Source: Monodelphis domestica (lineage: Eukaryota; Chordata; Mammalia; Didelphimorphia; Didelphidae). Taken from it: a stretch of 64,000 bases of DNA. How positions within the stretch are numbered: position 1 is the stretch's first letter; each line of letters starts with the position of its first letter. A model generated the notes under the pieces. The model was given only the letters and a program-made list of their open reading frames with translations. It searched no databases and was not told the DNA's origin. Both the position numbers and the translations under genes were made by a program. Of this stretch, positions 33,595-48,500 are shown in pieces. The stretch is from positions 373,689,573 to 373,753,572 of the forward strand of contig NC_077229.1 in NCBI RefSeq assembly GCF_027887165.1, written 5' to 3'.

Positions 33595-36500
33595 GTAAAG
33601 AACTTTATAAAAAGACTTAGAAGATTCCTTTCCCTTGGGTTTATATTTGCAGAATTCGAAGTTTTGTAATGGTAGTAATATTTCTATTGGTGGGTTTAGC
33701 GGGCCAAAAAACCTTCACCAAAGAGTACTTTGCCTAGAGTACCTAAACATGTTTTTTTTTTTAAAAAAAACATATAACTATATAATTGGCTTTTTTGTGA
33801 TTTTATTGTAATTTGTATAATGCATGTAGGGGCATTATTATGACGGTGCAGATAGGCTTCACCAGATTTGCTAGAATGTGGTACAAGACCCAAAATAGAT
33901 TAAGAACCCTTCTGATTGAGATTGCTTAAGTATGGTGAAGTAGAGCTTGCATGGCCTCTCAACCTTTGAATGTCAGATTTGGAGATTTATTATTCTGGTC
34001 TTTGTACGTTCATGATACTGCTGCTGCTATACAGTAAGACCTGTGCTTTGAGTAATATCCCCCCTCCCCCCTCCCTCCCCGCCCCATTGTAAGTTTGATC
34101 CGATCCCGGGCTAGTTTGTCTTCGACATGTACCCGGAAATAATGCTTCTTCTCCCCCCCCCCCCCCAGTTATTGAGTTTAGGTATTCACAGTTCTTCCTG
34201 CAAAGGTCTAAATGAGGTTTGATCCTTCTGTAATCTCACTAATTTTATAAGCTCATATTCTTGTATGGGGTAGAAAGAAGGATGAATTATAAAGTTTGTA
34301 ATACATCGATGGTTGAAATGATGTGAAGTGTCATACAAATGAAGGTTACTATTACTATTTTTCATGGGTTTACATTTGTATAGTGCTAAACTTATATAGT
34401 TTTGAGGATTTAAGAACTATTTTCTCATAGTCTTAACATTTTCTTTGTTAAAATAGAGAACGGCACATTGCTTCTCAAATTTAGATGAACTTAAATATTT
34501 GTTAATGGCCTGCTTTTGCTAAGTGCTCAAGCTATGCAGAGAAATTAGTCTGAATTAATTAATCAAAAATGAATTAATAATTACCTTAAATATAGATGAT
34601 ATAGATAACTTATCTGTGATATCCCAAGTTATTTCTAAATCATACAACTAGTAAATGGGGAGATAACTGCCTTTATAAAGGGTTGTATTTAATCTCAGCG
34701 AATGTATCCTTTGTAAATGCTCAATTATTTGAGTGTACAGAAAAGATTTGTGCTTTCATTTGTGTGGGGAAAGGAACACTCTATTATACTAGATAAGTCT
34801 TGGAGAGTTACCTGAGATGTGTGATTTTGCTTAAAGCTACTCAGATATTAAATGTCACGGGTGAGTATTTGAACACAGGTCTACCTGACTCCCAAGTCTT
34901 AACAGTCTATTCATTGTCATGGTGCCTGGAAAATATGCATCGTATTAAATTGTTTTTGTGAATAGTAGAGATAATAGTTATGATTTTCATTACTGCATTT
35001 CTAAAATTACCTTTATTTTTATTCTGACTTGAAGATTGGGAAGATATTGATTCAGATGAAGAGATGGATTCTGAAGGTGCTGAGGAGCAAGATGAGGTTG
35101 ATGAAGTTAAGGAAAACCCACCTCCTGGGGCCATTCCTGTAACAGACTGCTTGTTTTGTTCTCATCACTCGAGCTCACTCATGAAGAATGTGGCTCACAT
35201 GACAAAGTTTCATAGCTTTTTTATCCCTGATATAGAATACCTTTCTGATCTTAGGGGACTGATTAAATATTTGGGTAAGTCCATTTTTCCTTGAATAAGA
35301 AAACATCTTGGGTGGGAATGGATGGTAGGGAAGTGAAATGTTCTATTTTCATGTGTATAAGACTTGTTTTTTTAGATAGATTTTTATTCTCTTATCATCA
35401 AGCTTTTAATAGCTAGTGTTCATGAATACCACAAACATGATTGTTATCTTTTGAGGTTTGCAGTTAAATATCAAAACTTTTCCCCCATAGGATCCTTTTT
35501 ACTTTTTCTTCCAAACTTCTTTTCATTTTCAGGGGAGAAAGTTGGTGTAGGGAAGATTTGTTTGTGGTGCAATGAGAAAGGAAAATCCTTCTATTCTACT
35601 GAAGCAGTGCAAGCTCACATGAATGACAAAAGTCACTGCAAACTCTTCACAGAGGGAGATGCTGCTCTGGAATTTGCAGACTTCTATGATTTTAGGTAGG
35701 AAGATCCTTCCCTGGCATTACATGCTCTTCTGTGAGATTGCCAGACTTTAACCAGATTAAACTTTTTTTTTTTTATTTTAGCATCTCAGGTGGGCTGGTC
35801 ACTGTACTTTATCTGAGGGATATACAAAGGAAAATAAAACATGTTTTATGCCCCCAAGAATCTTAACTTTGTCAGAATAATGAAATATGTACACACAAAT
35901 ACGTAAAAAATTATAACCTCTGTGCATCTAGCATTTTAAAGTTTATAAGGCAATTTTCATACATTTTCTCATTTGGCCTTTGTAACAACTCAGTGAAGTG
36001 GTTGATACAGTTATTATTCTGATTTTACAAATAAAGAAACTGATGCTAGTCACTTTCCTGTGGTTAGACAAGACCCAATTATCAGAGTCAGAATTTGAAC
36101 CCAGGTTTTCCTGATTCTAAGCCCAGCTCTTAAAATCACAGAATTTGAGAATTGAAAGGGATGCCGTGACCAATCTATAGTCCAGCCCATGTATGAAAGG
36201 AATCCCAATTAAAGCATACTCAACAAATGATTATTTAGTCTCTGCCTGAAAGAACTTCAGTTATGGGAAATCTGTTACTTTCAGTTTGGAGTATTTCTAA
36301 TTGTGAGAAAGTCTTTCCTACTATGAAGCCTGAATGTGCATTTTTTTTGTAACGTCTTTACAGCAAAATATCTTAGAAACATACTTCAGCTGGGAAAATT
36401 AGATTGTACTTTATGAAGGAAACGATTTCAACTGGATTAAAAGATGAGGTGATTGTGTATTGCAGATGGAGGAAACCCTATGAGCAAAGATATGGAAGTG

Positions 36501-39500
36501 GGAAAACACAGAGTATTTAGAAATGTAAAGATAACTTGGCTGGATGATAGGGTTCATAGGAAATAAGAATAGAAAAGTATAGGAGTCTATATAGAGAGCC
36601 TTAAATTCTAGGCTGAATTTCTACTTTTTATTCACTTGATTATGGGGAGCTATTAAAAATCAGAGCAAGGAATAATAGAACTCAGAACTACTTTTGGAAG
36701 ATTTACCTGGTCAGTACTGTGTAGAATAACTCATTGGGGTCTGTGGGAGGGGAGAGGGTTTTGAGGTAGGAAAATCTATCTAGTGATGTTTACAGTAGCC
36801 AGGCTAAGTAATTTGTTTCTATGCTAAGTTAGTAGCCTTAGAAACAGGAAGCCTTGAGGACAGGAATTGTTTTTTTGTCATTGAATCTTCAGGACATTGC
36901 ATGTAATGAGAGCAAGTAAATACATTAGAAGGTGCTAGAAGAGGAATGACAAGGGATAAGTAGGAGGCTTAGGTCTTAGCTTATTAGGAATGATATTTGG
37001 GTGATGGAGTGAAGCAGCATGTAAGAATAGATCCATAGAATGAAAGAGGAAGAAAGAAGACCAAATGCAAATGAGGAGAGATTATGATAAGTAGGTTAGG
37101 AGAAAACTGGTAAAGGTAACTGGTAAAATTTCCTTAAGTATACTGTCAAAAATGTTGTGAGTTGAGTTCTTAAACTTTGTGAAGTTTATCTAGACTTTTC
37201 CAGCTATAAAATATTTAATGTGTTATGCCAGTTTTAAAGATTTAGAACATAAAGCTAGTTAAAAATTACCTATGCTTTTTGTTTTTATATCACAGTCAGT
37301 TCCTTTCAACCCATTGAACCTCCCCCCCCCCAATGGAAAATAAGTAAGCAAACTAAAAAGGCAGGGCAACTTCATCAAACAACTTTTGCACATTCCACAC
37401 CCAAACTACCTCTTTTTTAACTAGAGGAAAGAAGAAAGTTTATCATTTGTTCTTTCAGGTGAAGATTAGACATTATAATCAGAGGAAAGCTTTCTTTTAT
37501 TACTGTTTCTATTTTTATTGTTTCTGTTGTTTCAGTGTAGTCATTGTGTACATATCTATTATTCTAGTTCTATCTCAGTTTATGTTTATATATATATCTT
37601 AACTGTGTTTCTCTGAATTTCTAGTATATGGTCTCTTGTGGCACAATTTTAATACATTATATAATATTTAAACACCACAGTTTTGTTCAGCCATTTTCCA
37701 TTTGATAGACTTTGTTTTAGTTTAATTTTGTTTTTTGCTACTACAACCAAGGTAATTGCTTTTAAAAAAGATGAGATAGTCATAAAAAACTTAAATTGTA
37801 AAAATTAATTGAATAAAGGAGGTCACTTGTTTGGTCAGAGATGTTCCGTATCTCTCACTAGAATCTTGAAAAAAAGGATATATATGTTACAATGGAAGCA
37901 GGTACTGCCCCAGGATCAGAGGAATTGAGTTCAGATTCCCACTCTAATGCTCACTATACATCTGGTCCTGGATAAATCACTTAACTTCCTTAGATGCAAT
38001 TTTCTCATCTAAAAAACAAGGAATTTTGACACATTGGCTTTGGAAGTTTCATCCAGCTCCAGGTCTGTGATCCTTTCAATCTCTGAACAAAAATTTAAAA
38101 TTTCTTGTTAGCTCTTTCCTTTACACTCTTTTGGCTATACAGTGAATTAGGGAATCTGGCTTTGGTGGTAAATGGTATTATTGAGCTAGATTGGCTGTAT
38201 AAACTACAGTTTGGCTACCCCTGGAAGATTGAGAACATTTATTGTTTTTCTAAATAGCATATGTTTAACATTTTGTTGTTGATTCAGTTTCAGTAAACTA
38301 TAAGCTCTTGCGGTGTGAAGGACAGACAGGTTATAAGTTTTTTGATGACTTCATCATTACTAACCTAATACTAACATGATTAAAACAAATTATTTCCTAG
38401 ATTTGAATCTGGCATATGCTATCAGAGCCAATAAAACTAAAATAGTTTAAAAAACCAAGACTCTCAAGTTCTCATGAAAGTTAGTGGCAATCTGGGGTGT
38501 GATTTTTTTTTAATCATTTTTCTTATCCTCCCCATTCCCAACCTCTTGCCCTCCCCCCTTTTGCTCCAAGTTTCTTTTCTCAAATATACCCACAGACTTG
38601 GTGCTAACCATGGAATCATAGATTTGTCATTGAGAGATATTCATTCTAACACCTTTATTTTTCAGATAAAGAACTAGGTCCTGGGAGTTTTAAGTTATTT
38701 GCCTAACATCACATAGCCATAGAGATAGAGTTTGAACCCAAGTCCTCTAACTTCTTAGGTGGGATTTATTCTGTCTACCAAAGTGTTACTGTAATCCTAA
38801 TGAAGATTAAAATAGAGACTAGACTTATGAATTAATTTATATAGAGAACTACCAGTTCAGGAAATGCCTTCTCTGCAAAAAGTTGTAGAGAGTTGCTGAG
38901 AGAGTATAACGACTTATCATGTGACTCAGTATGTCAGAGACAGGACTTGAACTCAGATAAGAGGTCATCTTCCTTTCCATTTTACCACACTGCTTTTCAT
39001 ATTAGCAGTTCCCTTTTCCCTGTACCCTTGTGCTCCCTTCAAAAAAGGCCAGTTTTCCCCAGCCTCATATGCCTCCCCCCAAAAAAAAATTTGGAAAATT
39101 GTGTACTATGACAGATAATAGATTAATTATAATCTCTAATTTTGAAATTTTCCTAAAATATGTTTTTTAATCTCTTGTAGGAGTAGCTACCCAGATCACA
39201 AGGAAAGTGAGGACACTGAAGTGTCTGAGGAGTTACCTTTAGAAAAAAATTTAGAATATGATGATGAAACCATGGAACTGATTCTCCCTTCAGGTAAGTG
39301 CTTATTTCAGAAACATCTTGATGTGAAATTGGATGATCTAACAATATATAAGTAGATTTTCTTTCCTATTCAGGAAAAAAAGAAAAACATGATTGTAAAT
39401 ATCACATATTTTATTACCCATTTATTGACTTCCAAATCTTATAACTCGCTTTCCCATATTTTGAAAGAAAAAGTTTACTTTTTTTCATTTCTTTCTGTTT

Positions 39501-42500
39501 CATGATGTTGATCCTTCAATTAATGTTTGTTCTCTTTGTTCTTCGTTTTCTGCTTTGTCCTTTCTTTTGATTTTCTTTTTTTTCACAGTCTTCCTTTGTT
39601 TCTAGAACTGATTATTATATATAACTTCCCTTCCCTTACTCTCTAGTCCAATGTAACCAACTTTCCTGCTGGTTCTCATACTACACTCCTTTCCCCTGTC
39701 TCCATGTCTTTGCACTGATCATTCCCATAACTAGAATGCCCTCTCATTTCACCTCTGCTACTTAGAATTCTTTTTTTCTCCCTCAAAATCCAGTGTAAGT
39801 GCCTTTTTTTACATGAAGCTTTTCCCAGTTCCTTGCTACTAGTGCCCCTCTCATTACAATTCATTTTTATTTGGTTTTTCTATTTTCTGCTCCAGTATAA
39901 TATAGATTCCTTGAGGGTAGGCATTTTTTTTCTTTGTAACCCTGGTACCTGGCATAGTAGACTGGATTGAACAACATAGATGTATGCACATACATGTATA
40001 CATGTGTGTCTGGGTTTTTTCCTTTTTTTTTTCTTTTTGTGCTTTTTAAATTCAGAGAAGAGGCATGCGCTATTATTTCTTTCAGCTCCTAGAATAGTGT
40101 TCTGAACATAGTATGCTCTTAATAAATGTTTATTGAATGGAACTGAAAGTTCTACATTCTTAAATTTTGACATGTACAATATTTTATTGGTTATTATGTT
40201 TAAGACAGATGCAAAACCATTTAGACTTGGTTTTTTAAAAATTATTATTATTTTAATGGCTCTGAAGGGTTAAATTTTGGGGGTAGGAGTTTGAACAAAA
40301 ACCAGTGCACAGTTTATTAAATGCAAAACACTTACTTTATTGTTAGGAAATATGGATAGGAAATAGGAAGGAGGAAAGTGAAAGTAATCGTACAATAGCT
40401 TGTAAGGCAGTATCTTCTGCTAGACAAAGCCCTCGCCTAATCTCCTTTTCTCTATCTGATAATATAACCACTATCTATCCTACCTTATCTACCAAGTTAA
40501 TCGGTAATCAATAAGGCTATTATGGCCTGAAATCCATTTCTCTGACTCCAACAGTCCCTGAGAGAGCAAGGGACACACACTCCATTCCCCAGGGGACCCA
40601 GAGACAAAAGCTCTTCCCAACAGTCTGTAACTTACAAACCCCACTCAGCCACACCCTTCCGGCACCAACTGCCAAGTGGCACAGCAAGGGGTCTCTTACT
40701 AGGAAAAAAAAAACTTTGTTACTCCTTTTCCTCTTAAATCTAAAAAGTAGAAATTAATAAAAACTATCTTAACATAGCTATATTCTTTGAAAAATGGCTT
40801 CCATTTTCTTCTTTTCTTTTTCTTTCTTATTAAATCTGTTATATTTTAAATCATTCTCTGTACAAAGTAAGAAAACTGACCCACACTAGAAATACATAAG
40901 TATACTAAATGCTCTGGGCTGCATTAGAGTGTTACTGCTGATACATTTTTGGGAGTGTATATTTCTTTTCTTTCCTGGAGATATATCTGCTTTGTAAATA
41001 TTTTTACTATTTCTAGGAAAAATTGCGTCTTAAAATGCCTTTGAAAGATGATTTTAGGTCAAGCCCTCTCTCCTAGAAATAGAGGATTATTCTGTTGGTA
41101 TATAAAAAATATGTTTCTGCTCTTTCTCTCTTTAGGGAGAAAATCAGAACATAATTATGTGATTAGCTTATCTGCTATTAGTGTGTGAGGAGTATGAGAT
41201 TTATGTTGAGCAGAACTTAAAATAGGAAAATTGTTTCAAGTTCTATTAGAGACAGATCTTAAATTAACTTAGACAATGAAAAACCCATTTAAAAAAACAA
41301 ATTTGTCCCATTAAATTTTCCCTACAGGTTTTTTGGGCACCTTTTTCTATACTTAATACCTGTACTCGTTTGATACCTTATAACTGTAAAGATTAAAATT
41401 TAGGGGAGACGGGGACATTGAGGCATCTGAGGCAGGTAGAAATTAGTTTCTCTCTGCAAGGAGTATTATATTTTTTAGAGGTTTATTGAAGATTAAAGAT
41501 TAAAGAAAATACAGGATAAGAAACACGTGTCCAGGTCATAGAGTGGCCTAGACACAACCTCACCTACATTATGAAAAAAAGCCACACCTGTCCCAAAACG
41601 GAAGTCCAAGAGCCAAGAGAGAGCTCAAAAGCCTTTGAATCAGTTTAAATACCTTCTCGATCTCGGCCCAGGTGAGATTACAAGGCATTCTGGGGAAGTG
41701 GAGCAAAGGCTTGTGGGGATTGTAGTCCTGTATTCAAGTCTATTTTTTTACATAAGACATATTACCAAATTATATAATAAAATATAAGGCATTATGGTGT
41801 AGTAAAGAGTCTAGAGTTGGAAAGGAATTGGGGTCTGTTTTAGAAATAAGCTCTGCTATTGCCAATTGTGTAACTAGAGATGAACCACTGCCCATGATTT
41901 TATGAAGTTAAAAAAAGCATTTTAACATTTTAGAATGAAAATTATGGACTGTACTAGTAAGGTATAGTACATGTGGTTTCTAAAAAATTGATATTGAATC
42001 TTAGCCTTCAAGCTGAAAAGAAGTTTCTGAACTTTTTAGTCCAAACTTATTTTACAGATGAGATAGTTTGAGGCCCAGAGAAGTTCAGACACTTGCCCAA
42101 AGTCACACAGCAGAATGAAGAGTTTTGACCTACCTTTAATTCCAGTACCAATACCTTTAATCATATGATCCTCCATCTCATTAAATGAACAGGTTTCTCT
42201 TCTACACAATTTTCTGAAGTATATTTATAAATAAAAACAGATCAGTGAGTTGCTTGTCTTCTGCTAAGAATCATGATCACTTTGTACCTGTAATAGGTTT
42301 ATCATATGACAAAAGATCAGTCACAGGCCATTCAGAGCCACCTTAATAAAAAAATGGTTGTTTCATATTGGTTGTAAGAGAATATTATTTCTATTATCTA
42401 ATTTCACATTTTTTGATGAGGTTCATATAGAGATGCTATCTCATATTAAGGTTCTATATACTGTGGTGCAGTAGATAAGATGGCTACTTTTTGTAATCAG

Positions 42501-45500
42501 TTCATAGTTTTGGGATATAAGCTCATCTTCTGTAGGCTCCCTGAAATCATTTTCAAATTCACTCAAGGAGCAAACATATTGCCAAGGTTGTAGCACAAGA
42601 GCTCGTTCTTTTCACACATGGTTTTGACTTTTTCTTTCAGGTCTATTTTGAAAGCTTTTTATTTCATGTAACTTGTGGATTATGAGTTCAGCATGGTTAC
42701 ACCTATGAGAAAGGTGGTTCTTCAATACTTAGGGATTGTAAGGGGAAATTTTAGATTTGTGACTTAATCTAAATTTAGTTGGTTGCCAGGGAAAATTCCA
42801 AATAAAATACTCAAGTCAGTTTGTAAATTTTATGGTGGTTTAATTAATATAGAGGGAAGGAATTAAGAAGAAGAGATAGGGAGAGAATATAGGATTTCTT
42901 TGGCCTAGCCTGTCCCAGAGGGAATTCAAAGACCTCCGCCACGAGGTGTTCTCAGAAGAATAGAGGTTTCCTAAGAAGATAGTGTTTTGGAAGGTAAAGG
43001 AGAAAGGAATCAGCCTAAACTCTGAGAGAGCTCAAGGAAGATGCCTCCCCTGGACTAGGTTACTAAGCTTCTCCCAGTAGTGTATCAAGGACTCTCACTG
43101 TCAAACCCGGGCAATAGCTGCCGCCACGCCAAGATGCCAAGACGCTCAGCACACTGCTGCCAGAGCCACCTCTCTGTGAAAAGAGCCTGGAGAGAGGAAG
43201 TGATGCCAAATATATAGACCATTTTTTACATAACTTTCCTGCGTCTCACATGTACCAATGGTAGCTTAAGCTTGACTTAGGACAGCCCAGGGGTCTGTCA
43301 GTTGTTTCTGATTTGTCAATTACTAGCACATGTCTGTCAAAGGCCATCTTTCTCAATACTTAATACTTAAGTAGGGGTGTAGACATTCCTGTTTTGTTAG
43401 ACTAAGAAGGGTGGAGTAAATCTAAAATTCACAGGATCAAACTTATGTCTTACTGGAAATGAAGGAATGAAAGAAAAAAGTATTTTTCTAACTGATTATT
43501 TTGTGTAAAATACCGTGCTAAGCTCTGATGATACAAGACAGTCACTATTTTAAAAGAACACATGCTCTTCTCTTTTTTACATCTAAAGTATTTTCTTTTC
43601 CTCCTTTCTTCCTCCCCATTTGAAGAAAGAAAAACAACCTTGTACCAAATATGTATAATCTAACAAGACAAATTCCTGTATTGGCCACGTCCAAAGATTA
43701 TTTCTCAGTCTGTACTGAGTCCCATCAGTTCTCTTTCTGGAGGGAGGTAGCCTGATTCATCATCCTTTTGGAGTGGTCAGCAGTTGAACTGATCAGAGCT
43801 CCCAAGACTTTTAAAGAGTTTTGTACTTTTAATGTTCTTGTAAACATTTTTGTCTTGATTCTGGATTAAATCATACAAGTTTCCAAAATGTCTCTGAAAT
43901 CATCTTTGCTATTTCTTATAATACAATAATATTCCATTACTTTCATATATCGTAATTTGTTCAGCCATTTTCCAACATTTGGCTCTCCTTTAGTTTCTGG
44001 TTTTTGCTTCCACATTAAATTACCATAAATATATAGAGAGGTTTTTTTTTTATGTCATTTTGGCATACGCCTGGTAAAAGTATTGCTGTTCAGTAACTTT
44101 TGGGGCATAATTCCAAATTACTTTATTACTATATATTATATAGTTTATATTATATTATTATATATTGTATATATGTTATTACTTTATTACTATATATATG
44201 TATATATGTGTGTGTGTGCTTCAGTTTTGTGAATTTTAGATTTTCTCCACCCTGATTAAATCTTTAAAATCCTAACAAATAGGAATGTCTACAACCCCTA
44301 CTTAAGGATTAAGTGTTGAGGACGATGGCCTATGACAGACATGTGCTAGGAAGTGACAAATAAGAAACAACTGACAGAACCCCTGGGCTGTCCTAGGTCA
44401 AGCTTAAGCTACCATTGGTACATGTGAGACGCAGGAAGTGATGTAAAAAAGTATATTCACGTCACTTCCTCTTGCTGTTCTCTCTTTGGCGGTGGAGGGG
44501 TTGGGCTCGGGGTCTCTTTCTCTTGGAGACTTTGGGCTTGACTAGTGGTGTGGCTCGTGGTAGCGTTTTGGCATGTTGGCGTGCTCTGTCTCGGAGTTTA
44601 GGTTGATTCCTTGTCATTTTACTTTTTTTTTTAACAACTGTCGATATGATCAATATATGAAGAGTTGCTTTAATTTTCATTTTTCTAAGTGTTTTGAAGC
44701 ATTTTGGGATTTCTTCCCTTGAGAACTGCCAGTTTTTACCTCTTTGCCCATTTATCATTTAGGGAGTGGCTTTTGAGAGAATTACATAAGTTCCTTTTAG
44801 ATCTTGGAAGTAAAACCTTTATGGGAACTTGCAAAGATTTAAAGAACTTGCCTTCTAACAGAAACCATAACTGCAAGTCAGATGGAAAGGTCCTTAAGGT
44901 ACAGTGCCAAAGTAAATTGTAATGCATCTTCTTTAATGTCATTTTAGCTGATAAAGTCATTATTTCTGATTTGATTCTACTATTCTCCTTAGTAGTGCCA
45001 AGGATTTTAATGAGAACTTCCTTTGCTGTGACTTCAGTGACTCGCGTATCATGAATTGAAGTATTAACCAGCAGAGGGCGACAGTTCCAATTATATTTTG
45101 AGGACAATGCAGTTTTGTTGGTGTTATGTTCCAGTAAACATTTTGAGCAGTTGTATTTGTAGTATGGGGATTTGTTGTCCATTAGCTTATAAAGGATATT
45201 AAGCTTTTAGCATATAATACTAACCACCTGGTTCTGACTAGCTAGTTTGTAGATGGCAAAATTTTTGCAGTTTTCATTGATCAATAAATTTAGGCTTCCT
45301 AAAACTCACTTTTCAATAATTTGTGGTAGAAATGACTTAATCCTGAATCATAAATCTTCATTATTCAACTTCTTTATCAACTTATTCTTCATTGAGTTTG
45401 TGGTAATGTCAATTGTGGAGTGCTTTTAGTTTCCACTCTTGGAACTCGGGCATTCCATAGGCAAAATAGACAAATAGACAAAATAGACAAATCTATTGAA

Positions 45501-48500
45501 TACACAGTAGGGCTCCTGAATTCATAGGGGATGTGCTGTAAAACCGATTACTGAAACCATAAATATAAACAAATACCTATAATTGAGGGGATATCACACA
45601 TTTTTTTAAATATATTTCCCTATATATAGGAAAGTGATAATAGGAAACACTGATAGAAAATCAAAATGACAGTTAATCATGAAGTTCTAGTAAATATAGA
45701 TGTGCCTTCTCCCTGTTCCTGCCCCTTAACTCAGCATTCAGAGTGTTCCCCCTCCCCCATCACTAAAAATTGGAAAAGGAGGGAAAGGGAGAGTGAAGCA
45801 GAGGCAACCCCCTTTTCTAGGACCTCAGTACATGAAATGGGAGGATGCTTCCCTGACCCTTGTGGTTAACTATGGATAATTGGAAATGGTGTAGATATAT
45901 ACATTTGGTCAAGTTTTATTATCTTTTGGCTCATTTCATGAATACTCAATAGTCATCCACTTTAGCAGTCACTACATGGAAGGGCTTTTAATTCCACTTT
46001 AAGACTTTTAACATTTCATAAATTCCACTTGAAAGTAAGACACTTTAGATTATATCTGGCTATCCATTGGTATCATATACTTAGTGTAATCCTTCATTGT
46101 TACTTGGGGAAGTATTGTATATTTTTTTCCAAATTGTTTTTAAACATTGTTGCTATTTAAAACTCAATTCAGAAATTTACAGTGAGAATCATTGACAGTC
46201 TGAGATTCTATCAATAGTCTGCTGGCAAGGCTGAAGTACTGTGGTTTTATCAAATATCTTGCCTTCACTATCTAAGCATAAAATTTTAAAAACTGACATC
46301 AAACACATGAAACATGCAGATGGCTTTTATATTCCAGTGGTTTTTCACCTTGTATTATTGCTTTGCTTTTTTATAGAATTCATTTATTCAACCAATCACC
46401 TGAATAGTGATTGGATGTATAAGTGGATCTGAATGTGGGCCATTTGGTTGCTCTGCTCTGACCTAAGATGACACAAATGAAATTGATCTTTAATGTGTGT
46501 GTACTCAGTATTATGATGGCCCTATTTGATTGAATTAACTTGTTTTTGAGTATATTCAGACTATCAGACTTTACAAAGTGGAGGTTGAAATGGGAAAGGG
46601 TTATGTGGTGACATTAATGGGTTTGCTGATTTGGGTAGTCTAGGAGTATCTGATAACATTTCAGGAAGCTTAGCTGCAAGTTTTGAAAATCAGCAGTAGG
46701 TCTATTATATAATTATGTTACTGGCATAAAATATTCAGCAGATGGCACTGTGACTCTTTACTTTGAAAGGTTGGTCTATAAAATTCTCTCTTGAATCTAA
46801 AGTTTTGTGGGTTTTTCGTTTTTGCATTAATCATCCTCTTCAAGGCAAGTTGATGCAGAATATATACTGTGATGAGTTATAATTATTGACTAGGTAGGTG
46901 GATTTGCTAATAGATATGAAATATCAGTATTTTTGTTTTATTAACATCATAATATAAAAATATTCACATTCATTCAGCAAACAGCAGTGATGCCCTGAGG
47001 GAGATATGAAAATAAGTAAGAGATGGTCTAATCCTTGGCTACAAGGGGCCTCTAGTTTAGTATGGGAGATAAAAGATTCAGAAACGGATTACCATTAGAA
47101 TTAGATATTTCCTTTTGGAAGTAGTTGCTAGAGATCAAAGATTGTCCACAAACTCTTTGTCAAGGATGTATTGTGTGTGAGTATGCATTATATATATGTA
47201 CATATACTTTGAGTGACACTGGCCATTTTATGAATTAAGTGGATTACTATTCTCTAAAATATAAGGAAATAGATGATTTTAAAAAGATATGGAAATAGAC
47301 TGAGAATGAAGTCAGCAAAACTAGAAAAACAATTTACACAGTAATCAACATAAAAATGAACAACTTTGAAGACTTGAATGAAATGAGCAGAACCTAGAGA
47401 AAAATTTCCACAAGAAATCCCCCTGGCCCCCAGTGGGATGGGAGAAAAAGAAAATAGATTTCTGTAATTTTTTTTAATAGGAGTGCTAAATATGTGAAAT
47501 GTTGCATGCACATTCAGATGAGGTTAGTCTATTATTAGTTTTCCCTAACTGTATTACTTTGTTACATGAGACCTTTCTCAAAGTGGAAGTAATGTTTGTA
47601 ATGGAAAAATAAACCACATCAATAATAGTTTTTTTTTTGAGATGCAGATATGAGCAAGGAGGATTTGTTCCAGTAATGGGGAGCCATTTGCTTTTTGCAC
47701 ATTATACCTTGAATAGTTGGGTATTACGTCTTTAGAGAACTCAGCTGACTAGTGTGATAAAGGATGAAAAGGTTTGTAATTTGCAAAACTGCAAAAAACA
47801 CCCCAAATCCTACCCTAACACTAGCAATAGTATAGGACTGAATAATTATTAAATCTTCCTGTTCCATTTCCTTTTTGCTAGTCAGATTAAAATTTTCTAC
47901 ATAGTAAGAGTTGCAAGCAGGAATTTTAAAGCATTGCTGCAGAATGATGAAAGCCTTTTAATGGAAATTTTAACAATTTTTAAAAAATATTTTAAAATTA
48001 TTTTTAAATACCAAGTTAGAATATCAATTGGAATAGAAATAGTGATTCGTTGTACTAATGATTCACTATATAATGATCTGGGTATAATCACCTGAGCAAA
48101 CTCAGAATATTCTGACAAAATATAGGAAATAGAAAAACCACAGTATGCAGCACTGGGATTTCCTGCTAGTCTTCATCCTTGTTTTCATATCAGTCAATTA
48201 TATTTTATAATCATATAGCTTTACTGTTTTTTCCTCTGGCTGTATCTCAGTGATTTCTTATTGACATCAAAAGTCTGTTTAGTGTTAGGGTTATAAGTTC
48301 AGTGTTGGGTTTTTTTTTTTTTAAGTATCTTAGTTTAGTTCTTAATTAAGCATCTTTCTTAAAGCTCTATATTGTGAGCTCAGAGTGCCAGTCTTATGAA
48401 TATTACTATCAAAAATTTGTATTAAACACTATGCCACACATAAAATAACCCCTGCCTTCAAGGAATTTATATTCAATTCCAACTACAAGAATATGATCAT

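Larger units (their letters stand above)
35696..39180 (+). other. ZNF622 intron 3
   Basis: GT-AG intron filled with old repeats, listed separately: SINE, CR1/L3 3' end, unassigned repeat, L1 fragment and MIR copies. Confidence 0.8.

Noticed and set aside
44736-45182. 148-codon minus-strand frame
   Set aside because: It partly overlaps an old antisense L1 fragment, has no recognisable domain and no supporting signals.
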